From Rhodospirillaceae bacterium (GTDB taxonomy: Bacteria > Pseudomonadota > Alphaproteobacteria > Rhodospirillales > Casp-alpha2), in NCBI GenBank assembly GCA_018665815.1, contig JABJBP010000063.1, positions 1 through 52,731 on the forward strand: a DNA stretch of 52,731 nt, given 5' to 3'. A program made the translations under genes and the position numbers. Positions 23,977-32,930 of this stretch are shown piece by piece; within the stretch, counting starts at the first letter, position 1; every line of letters starts with the position of its first letter. The notes under the pieces were generated by a model. It made no database searches. It was not told where the DNA came from and saw only the letters and a list, made by a program, of their open reading frames with translations.

Positions 23977-26900
23977 CTATTCGGCGGGCTTTTCCTGTAG
24001 CGTCGGTTCCGGGGCGTCGACGGCTTTGCGCTCGAGCACGCCGGCGAAAAGCGCCAGCAGGGGCGGGATGATCAGCAACGTCAGGACAGCTGAGAGGCTT
24101 AATCCCCCTACCACGACCGAGCCGATTCCCCGGTAGAGCTCCGAGCCGGAGCCCGGGAACAGCACCAGCGGCAACATGCCGAAGACGCTGGTGAGTGTCG
24201 ACATGAAGATCGGCCTGATCCGATTGCGAGTCGCTTCAATGACTGCCTCGCAAACTTCCATGAATTCACTGCGGATGTGGTAAAGCGTCTGATGCACCAG
24301 CAAGATCGCGTTGTTGACGACAATGCCGATGAGAATCACAAAACCGAGCATGGTCAGCATATCGAGCGGCTGGAAGATGTAGAGATTAACCAAGGCGAGA
24401 CCGAACACCCCGCCGGCCGTCGCCAGCGGCACTGACAACATAATGATCAGCGGGTACCAGAAACTTTCGAATAAGACGGCCATGACCAGATAGACAATGA
24501 TGATGGCGATCACCAAATCGATCACCAGGGCATCCCAGGTTTGAAGAAGTTTGTCGGCCGCGCCCGACAGGCTGAACCGCACACCGGGCGGTAGGCCATC
24601 GGCTTTCATTTTGGCCAGGACCTCCGTGTTCAATATTTCCAGCACGACTTCCAGCGGCATTTTCTCAGGCGGGCGAATTTCCAACGTGACGGTTCGCTCG
24701 CGGTCGATATGTCGGATTTGGGTCGGCCCGGTGGTCACTCTGATATCGGCAAGCGAATCGGCGGGTACAATCTTTCCCGATGACGTGACCACTGGAAGGT
24801 TGGCGATGCCTTGGGTTTCCTGAATCTTTTGCAATGTCCCCTTGAGCATCAAGTCGATCCGCTTCGCGCCAACGGTGATCTCGGCGACACGTAGCCCGTC
24901 ATTAAAAGCATCCAGCGTATCGCCCAACTCGCGCGCGGTGACGCCGTTGTCGGCAAGCTTGACGCGGTTGGGAAAGATCCGGACTTCCGGTGCGCCAAGT
25001 TCCAGTCCGGGTTTCGGCCTGATCTGCGTGCCTTCGCTACGGGGCAGGACCTGATTGATCTGCTGCACGGTTCTGAGCGCGACATCAAGAATGGGTTCGA
25101 GCTCGGGCCCGGACACGTTCAATTCGATGGATCGTTTGCCGCCGACACCACGACCGAACAGTGAGCGTTGGCTGATGACACCGAAGGTGCCAGGCTCCTT
25201 GAACACGGCGCGGCGCATGATGGGAATAAGCTCGCCTACCCGTTCAGGGTCTGCAGCCGACGCGCCGACAAACGTCCGCCCCCTGGAGGCGACGAAAAAG
25301 AAGCGTTGGATTTTGGGTCGTCCCTGGGCATCGGGACCATCGCCGGTCAGGTCCACCAGAAGTGGCTTCAGCTCGGCTTCGAAGCCACTGGCGATTTGTT
25401 CCGTGGTTTCCAGATTGTAGCCCGGTGGCGGTACCAGGATACCGAAAATCAGATTGCGGTTGCCGTCAGGCAGGTAATCCAACTTTGGTAAAAAATAAAC
25501 CGTGGAAACCGCACCGGCGGCGCAAAGTGTGGCGACCATGACAACACAAAGCGTGTTGCTTTGGGTGATCCGGCGGGTGAAGCCGACAATGGCGCGAACA
25601 AACCATTCGGCTAGGTCATCGATAATCGGAAGGCGAAGCCGCACCTTGCTCATCTCACCGACACCACCGAGCAGCCGGTTGGACAGCGCCGGAATAACCG
25701 TGATTGCGACAATCAACGACAGCATCACCGAGACCGACAACGCGACAGCGATATCGCGGAACAGCTGTCCCATTTCCAGTTCCATCACTAGGATCGGTAT
25801 AAACACCATTACGGTGGTCAATGCCGACACCAGGACCGCGGACCAGACTTGCGATGCGCCATGGAACGCCGCGTCACGCCGGGACATGCCGCGTTCGCGG
25901 AACCGGTAAATGTTTTCCAGCACGACAATGGCCGCATCGACGACCATGCCGACCGCAAAGGCGATCCCGGCCAGGGAAATGACGTTAATCGATCGTCCCA
26001 TGGCGGCCATAGCGACGAAGGCGCCGATCACGGAGACGGGAATGGCCATGGAAACAACCAAGGTGGCGCCGCTGGAGCGCAGAAAGATCAACAGCATGAG
26101 GGCGGCGAGGGCGCCGCCGATAAATATGTTTTGCTGAACCAGTTTAATGGACGAATCGATATAAACCGTCTCATCGTAAACCTGACGAAGCTTGACGTTA
26201 TGATCCGGCAGAATGTCGGCGTTCAATTCAGCAATGGCTTTGCGAATGCCGGTCATGACTTCAATAACGTTCGCGCCATTTTCACGCACCGCATTGACCG
26301 CGATGGCCGGCTGGCCGTTGAAGCGGATGCGCGAATACGGGTCCTTGCTGGCGAACCGCACTTTGGCAATGTCGCCGACGGTTACTCGGGCAATGCGCCC
26401 CGAGGCGGCGTCCAGGTCGGAGCGCAGCAAAACCTGTCGGACATCGTCCAGTTGCCCGAACTCTCCTTCCGTGCGGACCACGTATCGGCGCTTGCCTTCA
26501 TCCAGATCACCAGCGGAAACCGAGGCATTTGCGGCGCGCAGCGTACGGACAACTTCGCTGACCGTCAGGCCGTATCGCGCCATGCGTTCGGGATCAACGA
26601 CGACCTCCATCTGGGTTGCAGAACCACCATAAACGTTGACGCGCGACACGCCTTGTACGCGTTCCAGGCGATCCTGGACGAGGTCCTCGACAAAATCGCC
26701 ATAGGTGTGGATGTCGCGTTCATTATCGTTGGTGCGAATGAACACGATCCAGGTGATTGGATTGTCGTCGGAGCTCGACGTCCGCATGGTCGGCTCGGTG
26801 GCCTCATCGGGATATCCGTTAACCCGATCGAGCCGGTTGGCGACCAACAATAACGCGCGTTCCATGTTTTGCCCGATGCCGAATTCCAGAGTGATCCGTC

Positions 26901-27165
26901 CACGGCCGTCCTGGGTTTCGCTGATCATCTTTTCCAGGCCTTCGAGGCCACGCAGAACTTCTTCTTGGCGATTGATGATTTCGCGCTCAATTTCAACAGG
27001 CGCGGCGCCGGCCCAAATGGTTTGCAGGCTGATCACCGGCTTTCTGACATCGGGTGTCAATTGGATGGTAATTGCGTTCAAGGCGACAAGCCCAAACATC
27101 ACCACCATCAATACCGCCGCAATGACAGCAACAGGGCGTTCGATGGCAAGGCGTATGAGATTCAA
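23977..27165 (-). CDS. RND efflux transporter permease subunit
   Basis: 1062 residues, full length for AcrB-type pumps. TM1 is in MNLIRLAIERPVAVIAAVLM, porter domains follow with FGIGQNMERALLLVANRLD, TM4 carries GMVVDAAIVVLENIYRF (one aspartate of the usual acidic pair, the next residue being alanine), and the second half repeats the layout with GFVILIGIVVNNAILLVHQT and RNRIRPIFMSTLTSVFGMLP. It should use proton flow to expel drugs, bile-like or lipophilic compounds with the adaptor encoded just upstream. Start and adaptor stop overlap by four bases. No outer-membrane channel gene is adjacent, so a TolC-like partner must be elsewhere. Confidence 0.95.
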   Translation of the reverse strand: MNLIRLAIERPVAVIAAVLMVVMFGLVALNAITIQLTPDVRKPVISLQTIWAGAAPVEIEREIINRQEEVLRGLEGLEKMISETQDGRGRITLEFGIGQNMERALLLVANRLDRVNGYPDEATEPTMRTSSSDDNPITWIVFIRTNDNERDIHTYGDFVEDLVQDRLERVQGVSRVNVYGGSATQMEVVVDPERMARYGLTVSEVVRTLRAANASVSAGDLDEGKRRYVVRTEGEFGQLDDVRQVLLRSDLDAASGRIARVTVGDIAKVRFASKDPYSRIRFNGQPAIAVNAVRENGANVIEVMTGIRKAIAELNADILPDHNVKLRQVYDETVYIDSSIKLVQQNIFIGGALAALMLLIFLRSSGATLVVSMAIPVSVIGAFVAMAAMGRSINVISLAGIAFAVGMVVDAAIVVLENIYRFRERGMSRRDAAFHGASQVWSAVLVSALTTVMVFIPILVMELEMGQLFRDIAVALSVSVMLSLIVAITVIPALSNRLLGGVGEMSKVRLRLPIIDDLAEWFVRAIVGFTRRITQSNTLCVVMVATLCAAGAVSTVYFLPKLDYLPDGNRNLIFGILVPPPGYNLETTEQIASGFEAELKPLLVDLTGDGPDAQGRPKIQRFFFVASRGRTFVGASAADPERVGELIPIMRRAVFKEPGTFGVISQRSLFGRGVGGKRSIELNVSGPELEPILDVALRTVQQINQVLPRSEGTQIRPKPGLELGAPEVRIFPNRVKLADNGVTARELGDTLDAFNDGLRVAEITVGAKRIDLMLKGTLQKIQETQGIANLPVVTSSGKIVPADSLADIRVTTGPTQIRHIDRERTVTLEIRPPEKMPLEVVLEILNTEVLAKMKADGLPPGVRFSLSGAADKLLQTWDALVIDLVIAIIIVYLVMAVLFESFWYPLIIMLSVPLATAGGVFGLALVNLYIFQPLDMLTMLGFVILIGIVVNNAILLVHQTLYHIRSEFMEVCEAVIEATRNRIRPIFMSTLTSVFGMLPLVLFPGSGSELYRGIGSVVVGGLSLSAVLTLLIIPPLLALFAGVLERKAVDAPEPTLQEKPAE

Positions 27166-28430
27166 CGGATTTTCTCCGGTGACGGCGTGGCTTCACGGGC
27201 TTTGTTCGTACCGGCGGCGGGCGCCGGCGAGGGCGGCGAAAATTCCAGTGGCGTCCCCGGCAGCAACCGCTCGTTGCCCCTGACGACGACTAGTTCGCCG
27301 GGCTTCAATCCTTTGATGACGGAAAACCGCGATCCCGTGGCCTCACCCAGCACGACCGGTCGGAATTGGGTTGTCGCCTCGACGGCGACAACAACCAACT
27401 GCTTGCCCTTGCGGTTGATGACCGCGTCTTTATGGACCGTGATGACATGGCGCGCGCTGCCTGCCGGCAGGTGCAGCGTCACTGACTGATTAGCGGCGAG
27501 ATCGAATTTCCCGTCCTGAAGGACGGGAATGAAGCGAACCGTGCGGGTCCGGGTTTGTGGGTTCTCTTCCGGGACGACGGCACGAACCATGGCCATGATC
27601 TGGGATTTTTTGTTGATCACCGCCGGCACCTTGGTGTGCGCACTGAGACCGGCAATGCGCTCGGCGGGCACATCGGCTTCGATTTCCATGGTCTGGTCAT
27701 CAATGATCGTGACCAGCGGCGCGCCGACCGTCATATAGGCGCCGACATTGGCGTGGCGTTTTGATACCACGCCGGCGTAGGGCGCGGTAATTTCAGCATT
27801 ATGCAAATCGATGCCGGTGAGCCTGAAATTGGCGTTGGCCATTTGCAGCATGGCATTGGCCTCGTTCGCTTCACTTTCAGCAACGGCGACTTCCTGAGAT
27901 TTATCGTCCAGTCGGGCTTGCGAAAACGCCGGGGATTTTTTCAATGATTTAAGGCGTTCCAGTTCTTGGCGACGTAGCTTGATTTGCTGTTTTTTGGTTT
28001 TCAGCTGGGCTGCGAAATTCGCAACCTCGGCGCGTTGCAAATTGTGCTGCCATTGCAGGCGGTCCTTTAGCAATACAGCCAAGACCTCACCTTCATCAAC
28101 ACGGTCGCCGACATCAACGCGGAGTTCACCGACGGCACCGTTGATGCGGGTGGCAATGACGCCGGTCTGGCGCGCCACGAAACGCCCAAGCACGGGTACG
28201 GTCTGATGCAGCGGCTCTTGGCGCACGGCATCGACGACGACCTTGGTGGGGAGGATAGGCTGGGCCGGTTTCGCAGCTTTCGGAGCCTGCTGATCGGGCT
28301 TCGCGGTTGGTTTGTCCGCAGCGGCGGCTGTGGGGGCCAAATGAAAGAACGTGGACATCAGCAGGATGGCCGAAAGAAACAGGGCCCCGGAACGCGCCGC
28401 GCTGGAATTCTTATGGGTGGGAATCGTCAT
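27162..28430 (-). CDS. RND efflux periplasmic adaptor subunit
   Basis: 422 residues. A Sec-type signal peptide (SGALFLSAILLMSTFFHLAP) is followed by a low-complexity Lys/Ala/Pro linker, a lipoyl half-motif (GVIATRINGAVGELRVDVGD), a long coiled-coil hairpin (about 130-210, KTKKQQIKLRRQELERLKSL), the second lipoyl half (AEITAPYAGVVSKRHANVGA), and the beta-barrel and membrane-proximal domains. It links the inner-membrane pump to an outer-membrane channel. It is the first gene of the two-gene pump operon, divergent from the TetR gene with an operator between them. A strong 9-bp hairpin lies inside the gene at 27508-27529. Confidence 0.93.
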   Translation of the reverse strand: MTIPTHKNSSAARSGALFLSAILLMSTFFHLAPTAAAADKPTAKPDQQAPKAAKPAQPILPTKVVVDAVRQEPLHQTVPVLGRFVARQTGVIATRINGAVGELRVDVGDRVDEGEVLAVLLKDRLQWQHNLQRAEVANFAAQLKTKKQQIKLRRQELERLKSLKKSPAFSQARLDDKSQEVAVAESEANEANAMLQMANANFRLTGIDLHNAEITAPYAGVVSKRHANVGAYMTVGAPLVTIIDDQTMEIEADVPAERIAGLSAHTKVPAVINKKSQIMAMVRAVVPEENPQTRTRTVRFIPVLQDGKFDLAANQSVTLHLPAGSARHVITVHKDAVINRKGKQLVVVAVEATTQFRPVVLGEATGSRFSVIKGLKPGELVVVRGNERLLPGTPLEFSPPSPAPAAGTNKAREATPSPEKIR

Positions 28431-28548
28431 TGGCTCTACTTGCTATTCGATTACCGAATGTTGCGACCGACCGTGTCTAAACCGTGGCCCCTGAATGTGT
28501 TGAATTGGTGACGTCAGCCCTACATCTCGTAACTCGCTGCTAAAATTA

Positions 28549-28565
28549 GACTAGACCGTCTAGTC
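28549..28565. promoter_or_regulatory. Palindromic operator for the TetR regulator
   Basis: GACTAGAC-C-GTCTAGTC is a perfect palindrome with 8-bp arms and a one-base centre, in the 189-base gap between divergent pump and TetR genes. Position and symmetry fit a TetR-family binding site controlling both promoters. No second copy is seen in the gap. Confidence 0.65.
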
Positions 28566-28619
28566 CAATTTACGGTAATGCTGAGAATAGCGCAATCGAA
28601 TTGAGGTGGATTAGACCTG

Positions 28620-29264
28620 ATGGGGCAGGCGGCTGCAGCACAAGTTTCCGCGAACGACGGCGCGCTATCCGCAAAGCGCGGAGCGATCCTTACGGGCGCT
28701 TCGGAAATTTTTTTGAATGTCGGATATGGTGCCGCCAGTATGGATGCCATCGCGCAGGCGGCGGGCGTTTCCAAGCAAACGGTCTATGCGCATTTTGGTG
28801 CCAAGGACACGCTTTTTGAGGCGATCATTCAGCAGAAATGTGATGATTTGCTGGCGCCCGCTTCGGCTATGGAAGAAGACTGCCGAGACGTGGCCGTCGT
28901 ATTGCGTGATATTGCCGAGCGGTTCATTAACGCCATCCTCTCACCCGAGAATATGCGATTGTTTCGTGCCATTGTCGGTGAAAGCACACGGTTCCCGGAA
29001 TTGGCGGAAGCCTTCTACCGGGCCGGGCCAAGAAAGGCAGCGGACGGTTTGGCGGCGTATCTTGAAGCCGTGAATGAGCGACGTGAGCTTTGTGTTGCCA
29101 ATCCAAAACGCTCGGCCGAATTGTTCTTTGCGATGCTGCGGAATGATTTGTACATGCGCCGCGTTCTTGGTATCGACCGGTCCTTCGATCAAAATGAGGC
29201 GGCGCCGCTGGTCGATCAGGCGGTTCGGGCGTTCATCGACGCGCATCGCTGCGAAGAGACCTGA
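28620..29264 (+). CDS. TetR/AcrR family transcriptional regulator
   Basis: 214 residues. The N-terminal HTH reads AILTGASEIFLNVGYGAASM and DAIAQAAGVSKQTVYAHFGA followed by KDTLF, a near-standard TetR DNA-binding domain. The C-terminal half (FINAILSPENMRLFRAIVGE) resembles AcrR/TetR ligand domains of the TetR_C type that binds hydrophobic compounds. GAGGTGG lies 10 bases before the ATG. It faces away from the RND pump operon, so it is most likely the pump's repressor, released by a pump substrate. The downstream WD40-cytochrome gene begins about 60 bases later. Confidence 0.92.
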   Translation: MGQAAAAQVSANDGALSAKRGAILTGASEIFLNVGYGAASMDAIAQAAGVSKQTVYAHFGAKDTLFEAIIQQKCDDLLAPASAMEEDCRDVAVVLRDIAERFINAILSPENMRLFRAIVGESTRFPELAEAFYRAGPRKAADGLAAYLEAVNERRELCVANPKRSAELFFAMLRNDLYMRRVLGIDRSFDQNEAAPLVDQAVRAFIDAHRCEET

Positions 29265-29325
29265 GCGCGATGCCCCCTTGGCAAGCGGGCCTGCCGCCAC
29301 CAATATAACACCTGTGTTGGGAGGC

Positions 29326-30645
29326 TTGAGAATATTCGCGGCGGTTGGGGCCGTTGTTTTTGGCGGCGTCTTCGCGCCACCGCCGACGTCGGCTGATTTA
29401 TTGGGCCACGGCGGTATGGTACGCGCCGTTGATTTCTCCGCCGATGGTCGCCGCTTAGTGACCGGCAGTTTTGATTTTTCCGCCATTGTCTGGAATTTCG
29501 ATGACCAGCGCGCGTTGGCCACCTTGGACGGCCACGCCGGGCCGGTGACCAGTGTGGCGTTTTTGCCGGACGGCCGCGTGCTGACGACAAGCGACGATTG
29601 GAAAGCTTTTATTTGGGACGTGAGCCGCCCCGAGCCGAAAATCGTCCACCGGCTTGAAGGCCACAAGCATAAGATCATGAGCGCCGCCGTGTCGGCCGAC
29701 GGCAAGCGCGTGGTGACCGGTGGTTGGGACAAGGCCGTCAAAGTGTGGGACTCCCAAACAGGCAAGCAACTTCGATCCATCTCTGTCAGTAGTCCCGTTA
29801 ATTCGGTGGCGATGGTTGGTCCGGCGGGCCTAGTGATCGCGGTGGGCGGCCATGACCGTTTAGTTCGCCTGCTGGACAGTCAAACGGGGCGCTCCCTGGG
29901 TGCGCTTTCGGGACATAAAATGGGCATAACCCAATTAACGGCGTCTGCGGACGGCAAGCACCTTTTGTCCGCCAGTATCGATAAATCGGTACGGCTTTGG
30001 GATGTCGGGTCGCAGAAACTGATCCGTATACTTGAACACCACGAAAGCCAGGTTTTTGGCGTCCGCTTCCTGCCCGATGGTAAATCCGCCGTCTCTACCG
30101 GGCGTGACGGGTTCATTCTAATTTGGGATTTGGATACCGGCGAGGTCCGGCGCGCGATCAAGGCGCATGATGTGATTTCCTGGTCAGTGGCCGTGTCGCC
30201 GGACGGCCGGTTTGCCGTCTCGGTAGGCTCGGACGAAACCGCCCGGATTTGGCATATGGAGACGGGTGATCGCATCGGCACGGTTGCAGAAGCCAACAAT
30301 GAGCCGAAACCCTGGCTGCAAAGCAACCATCCGGGCGCCAAACTGTATTCCAAATGCGCGCGGTGCCACGCCCTGAAACCCGGTGGCGTACGGCGCTCAG
30401 GTCCACATTTCGAAGGCCTGTTCGGACGCCCTGTCGGGACAGTTGCGGGGTACCGGTATTCCGATGCGTTGAAAGGGCGGAACTTCAGTTGGAACAAGGA
30501 AACCTTGTTTCGGTTGTTCGACGAAGGACCGGACAAGTTTTTGCCAGGCACGAAAATGCCGGTTCAACGGGTCAGCAACCCGGAAAAGCTTGCAGAGCTT
30601 GTTGACTACCTGGGACAATTGACCGGCGCAACTACCGGCAAGTGA
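29326..30645 (+). CDS. Exported WD40 beta-propeller fused to a c-type cytochrome
   Basis: About 439 residues. An N-terminal signal peptide ends APPPTSA. Seven or so WD40 repeats follow, e.g. HGGMVRAVDFSADGRRLVTG, HAGPVTSVAFLPDGRVLTTS, HKMGITQLTASADGKHLLSA. The last ~100 residues are a class I cytochrome c: heme site CARCH, FGRPVGTVAGYRYSDALKGR, and the methionine ligand in FLPGTKMPV. Heme attachment requires export to the periplasm. The frame extends back to 29074 inside the TetR gene; I chose TTG 29326 because it begins the signal peptide (LRIFAAVGAVVFGG). GGGAGG is only one base upstream, so GTG 29314 remains possible. Role unknown, perhaps electron transfer within a protein complex. Confidence 0.82.
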   Translation: MRIFAAVGAVVFGGVFAPPPTSADLLGHGGMVRAVDFSADGRRLVTGSFDFSAIVWNFDDQRALATLDGHAGPVTSVAFLPDGRVLTTSDDWKAFIWDVSRPEPKIVHRLEGHKHKIMSAAVSADGKRVVTGGWDKAVKVWDSQTGKQLRSISVSSPVNSVAMVGPAGLVIAVGGHDRLVRLLDSQTGRSLGALSGHKMGITQLTASADGKHLLSASIDKSVRLWDVGSQKLIRILEHHESQVFGVRFLPDGKSAVSTGRDGFILIWDLDTGEVRRAIKAHDVISWSVAVSPDGRFAVSVGSDETARIWHMETGDRIGTVAEANNEPKPWLQSNHPGAKLYSKCARCHALKPGGVRRSGPHFEGLFGRPVGTVAGYRYSDALKGRNFSWNKETLFRLFDEGPDKFLPGTKMPVQRVSNPEKLAELVDYLGQLTGATTGK

Positions 30646-30681
30646 GACCGGAATGGCGTACTGAATGAACGGAGGCTCGCC

Positions 30682-31611
30682 GTGACCACCTATCTCTATT
30701 CCCATCCCGCCTGCGTGGATCATGATCCGGGCCCAATGCACCCCGAATGCCCCGATCGGCTGCGATCTGTGCTCACCGGTCTTGATGAAAAACCGTTCCG
30801 CCACCTGCAGCGCGAAGAAGCGCCGGAGATCGATCTCAAATTGGTCGAGATGGTACATAAGCCCTATTACATTGAAAACCTGATCGAAAACGTCCCCCAG
30901 GACGGGACGGTTCATCTTGACCCCGATACGGCATTGTCGCCCCATTCTGGTAAGGCGATCCGCCGCGCGTCTGGGGCGGCTGTCGCGGCGGTTGATGCGG
31001 TCGTCAAGGGTGATGCGAAGAACGCGTTTTGCGCCGTGCGGCCACCCGGACATCATGCGGAAAGTTCCCGCGCCATGGGGTTCTGCTTGTTCAATTCGGC
31101 CGCCATTGCGGCCTTTCATGCGCGCAGTGCACATGGCATGGCACGCGTCGCGGTGGTTGATTTTGATGTCCATCACGGCAACGGCACGCAGCACAGCTTA
31201 GAGAACGAGCCCAACCTGTTTTATGGGTCTTCCCATCAATTTCCAGCCTATCCGGGGACCGGCCAGGAGAACGAGACGGGGTGTGCGGATAACGTTTGGA
31301 ACGTGCCCCTGGCGCCGGGCGCCGGGTCTGTCGAGTTTCGGGCCGGTTATGAGAATAGGATTCTTCCGGCGCTTCAAAACTTCGCGCCTGATTTGCTGAT
31401 TATTTCCGCTGGCTTTGACGCCCATGCCCGCGATCCTTTGGCCCAACTCCAGGTGCAAACGGAAGATTACGGCTGGGTAACGGAACGCTTGTTGGAAGTT
31501 GCCGATGAATGCTGCCAGGGAAGGGTCGTCTCTCTTTTGGAAGGCGGATATGATCTTGATGCGCTGCGCGAAAGCGTGCAGACCCATGTCACGGCGCTGA
31601 TGGCGGCTTAA
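30682..31611 (+). CDS. Histone deacetylase family protein (acetylpolyamine/APAH-like amidohydrolase)
   Basis: 309 residues, starting at GTG with GGAGG six bases upstream. Arginase-like deacetylase fold: the catalytic His pair in RPPGHHAESSRAMGFC, zinc ligands in VVDFDVHHGNGTQ, further residues in ISAGFDAHARDPLAQLQ, and the C-terminal LLEGGYDLDALRESV. All metal ligands are present. Bacterial members remove acetyl groups from polyamines, acetoin-like compounds or proteins; the true substrate is unknown. It is the gene just ahead of xseB-ispA-dxs in many alphaproteobacteria, in the same direction here. Confidence 0.93.
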   Translation: MTTYLYSHPACVDHDPGPMHPECPDRLRSVLTGLDEKPFRHLQREEAPEIDLKLVEMVHKPYYIENLIENVPQDGTVHLDPDTALSPHSGKAIRRASGAAVAAVDAVVKGDAKNAFCAVRPPGHHAESSRAMGFCLFNSAAIAAFHARSAHGMARVAVVDFDVHHGNGTQHSLENEPNLFYGSSHQFPAYPGTGQENETGCADNVWNVPLAPGAGSVEFRAGYENRILPALQNFAPDLLIISAGFDAHARDPLAQLQVQTEDYGWVTERLLEVADECCQGRVVSLLEGGYDLDALRESVQTHVTALMAA

Positions 31612-31715
31612 CGCTGAGTTTACGTGTCAGTTCCTTTGTGATTTTCGGGTCGTCTGTTTCTTGCCCTTACCTGAACAGCCCAGTACACTCCGGCCCCTTT
31701 AGAGCCGAGGCGCAA

Positions 31716-31967
31716 ATGGCCGACGATAAGATTCCTGCCGACATCAAGAAATCCAATTTCGAGGACGCCCTTGGCGAGCTTGAAGAGATTGTCCGTGACC
31801 TGGAAAGCGGGTCGGGTGACCTAGACGAAGCTATCAAAGCATACGCCCGTGGTGCGCACCTGAAACGTCATTGCGAAAACAAGCTCAAGGACGCGCAGGC
31901 TAGGATCGATAAAATCGTCCTCGGCCCCGATGGCGATGTCGATACAGAATCTCTGGATAGCGAATGA
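31716..31967 (+). CDS. xseB: Exodeoxyribonuclease VII small subunit
   Basis: 83 residues. The family core NFEDALGELEEIVRDLESGS followed by GDLDEAIKAYARGAHLKRHC is plain. XseB coats the large subunit XseA to make the single-strand exonuclease VII used in mismatch and other repair; xseA is not in this window. ATG 31716 is chosen for GAGG five bases upstream and family length. Its stop overlaps the ispA start (ATGA at 31964), so the two are translationally coupled. Confidence 0.95.
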   Translation: MADDKIPADIKKSNFEDALGELEEIVRDLESGSGDLDEAIKAYARGAHLKRHCENKLKDAQARIDKIVLGPDGDVDTESLDSE

Positions 31968-32860
31968 CTGATAAAACAGAATTCACGGCCGCTTTGACGA
32001 CCAACGCTGAGGCGGTCACAGCAGTGCTTGATGCGCTGTTGAAAGAAAGTGACGGGCATGAAAATCGCGTCATCGAAGCCATGCGTTATGTGGCCTTGGC
32101 GGGCGGTAAACGGGTACGGCCGTTTCTGGTGACGGCGTCGGCGGAATTATTTGGTGTCGATCGCGGCCGCGCGCTGCGTGCCGCGGCGGCGGTGGAAATG
32201 GTGCATTGTTATTCGCTGGTCCATGACGACTTGCCGGCCATGGATGATGACGATTTGCGGCGCGGCAAGCCGACGTGTCATATCGCCTTTGACGAAGCCA
32301 CGGCAATCTTGGCAGGTGATGCACTGTTGACTTATGCTTTTGAAGTGCTGGGCGATGCGGCCACCCATGATGATGCCTCCGTGCGTGCGGACCTGGTTGT
32401 GGCCTTGGCCCAGGCGTCTGGCCAAGCCGGCATGGTTGGCGGGCAAATGATTGACCTTTATGCAGAGGATCATGAATTTGACGTGCCGGAAATAACCAGG
32501 TTGCAACGGATGAAGACCGGCGCGTTGATTGCAGTATCGTGTGACATGGGGGCAATTCTTGGCAAGGCATCCGATCAGGCACGTCATGCATTGCGCGCCT
32601 ACGCGCACGATGTTGGTTTAGCATTTCAGATTGCGGATGATCTTCTTGATGTCGAAGGCGACGAAGCCGAGGTCGGCAAGAAAACCGGCAAGGACGCTAA
32701 TGCCGGAAAGGCGACATTTGTCTCTTTGCTTGGTGTTGAACGCGCTCATGAGCAAGCTGAAATGCTCAGCGATCAGGCCCGGGAACATCTAAAAGTATTC
32801 GGTGCCGAGGCAGATCCACTACGGGAACTCTCAGTTTTTGTTGTTCACCGCCGATCTTGA
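31964..32860 (+). CDS. ispA: Farnesyl diphosphate synthase (polyprenyl synthetase)
   Basis: 298 residues. The first aspartate-rich motif is in HDDLPAMDDDDLRRGKPTCH (near 87-95) and the second in IADDLLDVEGDEAEVGK (near 225); residues between, LAGDALLTYAFEVL and GQAGMVGGQMIDL, are standard. The enzyme joins IPP and DMAPP units into farnesyl diphosphate in the cytosol for ubiquinone and undecaprenyl carriers. It overlaps xseB by four bases and precedes dxs, which makes the pathway's first intermediate, so isoprenoid supply is grouped. Confidence 0.95.
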   Translation: MTDKTEFTAALTTNAEAVTAVLDALLKESDGHENRVIEAMRYVALAGGKRVRPFLVTASAELFGVDRGRALRAAAAVEMVHCYSLVHDDLPAMDDDDLRRGKPTCHIAFDEATAILAGDALLTYAFEVLGDAATHDDASVRADLVVALAQASGQAGMVGGQMIDLYAEDHEFDVPEITRLQRMKTGALIAVSCDMGAILGKASDQARHALRAYAHDVGLAFQIADDLLDVEGDEAEVGKKTGKDANAGKATFVSLLGVERAHEQAEMLSDQAREHLKVFGAEADPLRELSVFVVHRRS

Positions 32861-32930
32861 GTGATATTCAAGCTTGTTTGGCACTACATTTAATCGCCTT
32901 TCGACATTGGCTTGGCCAAAAGGAATTCCC

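Noticed and set aside
25849-26853. A 334-codon plus-strand frame opposite the RND permease
   Set aside because: It is low-complexity with runs of Gly, Asn, Asp and His, antisense to a clear pump gene.
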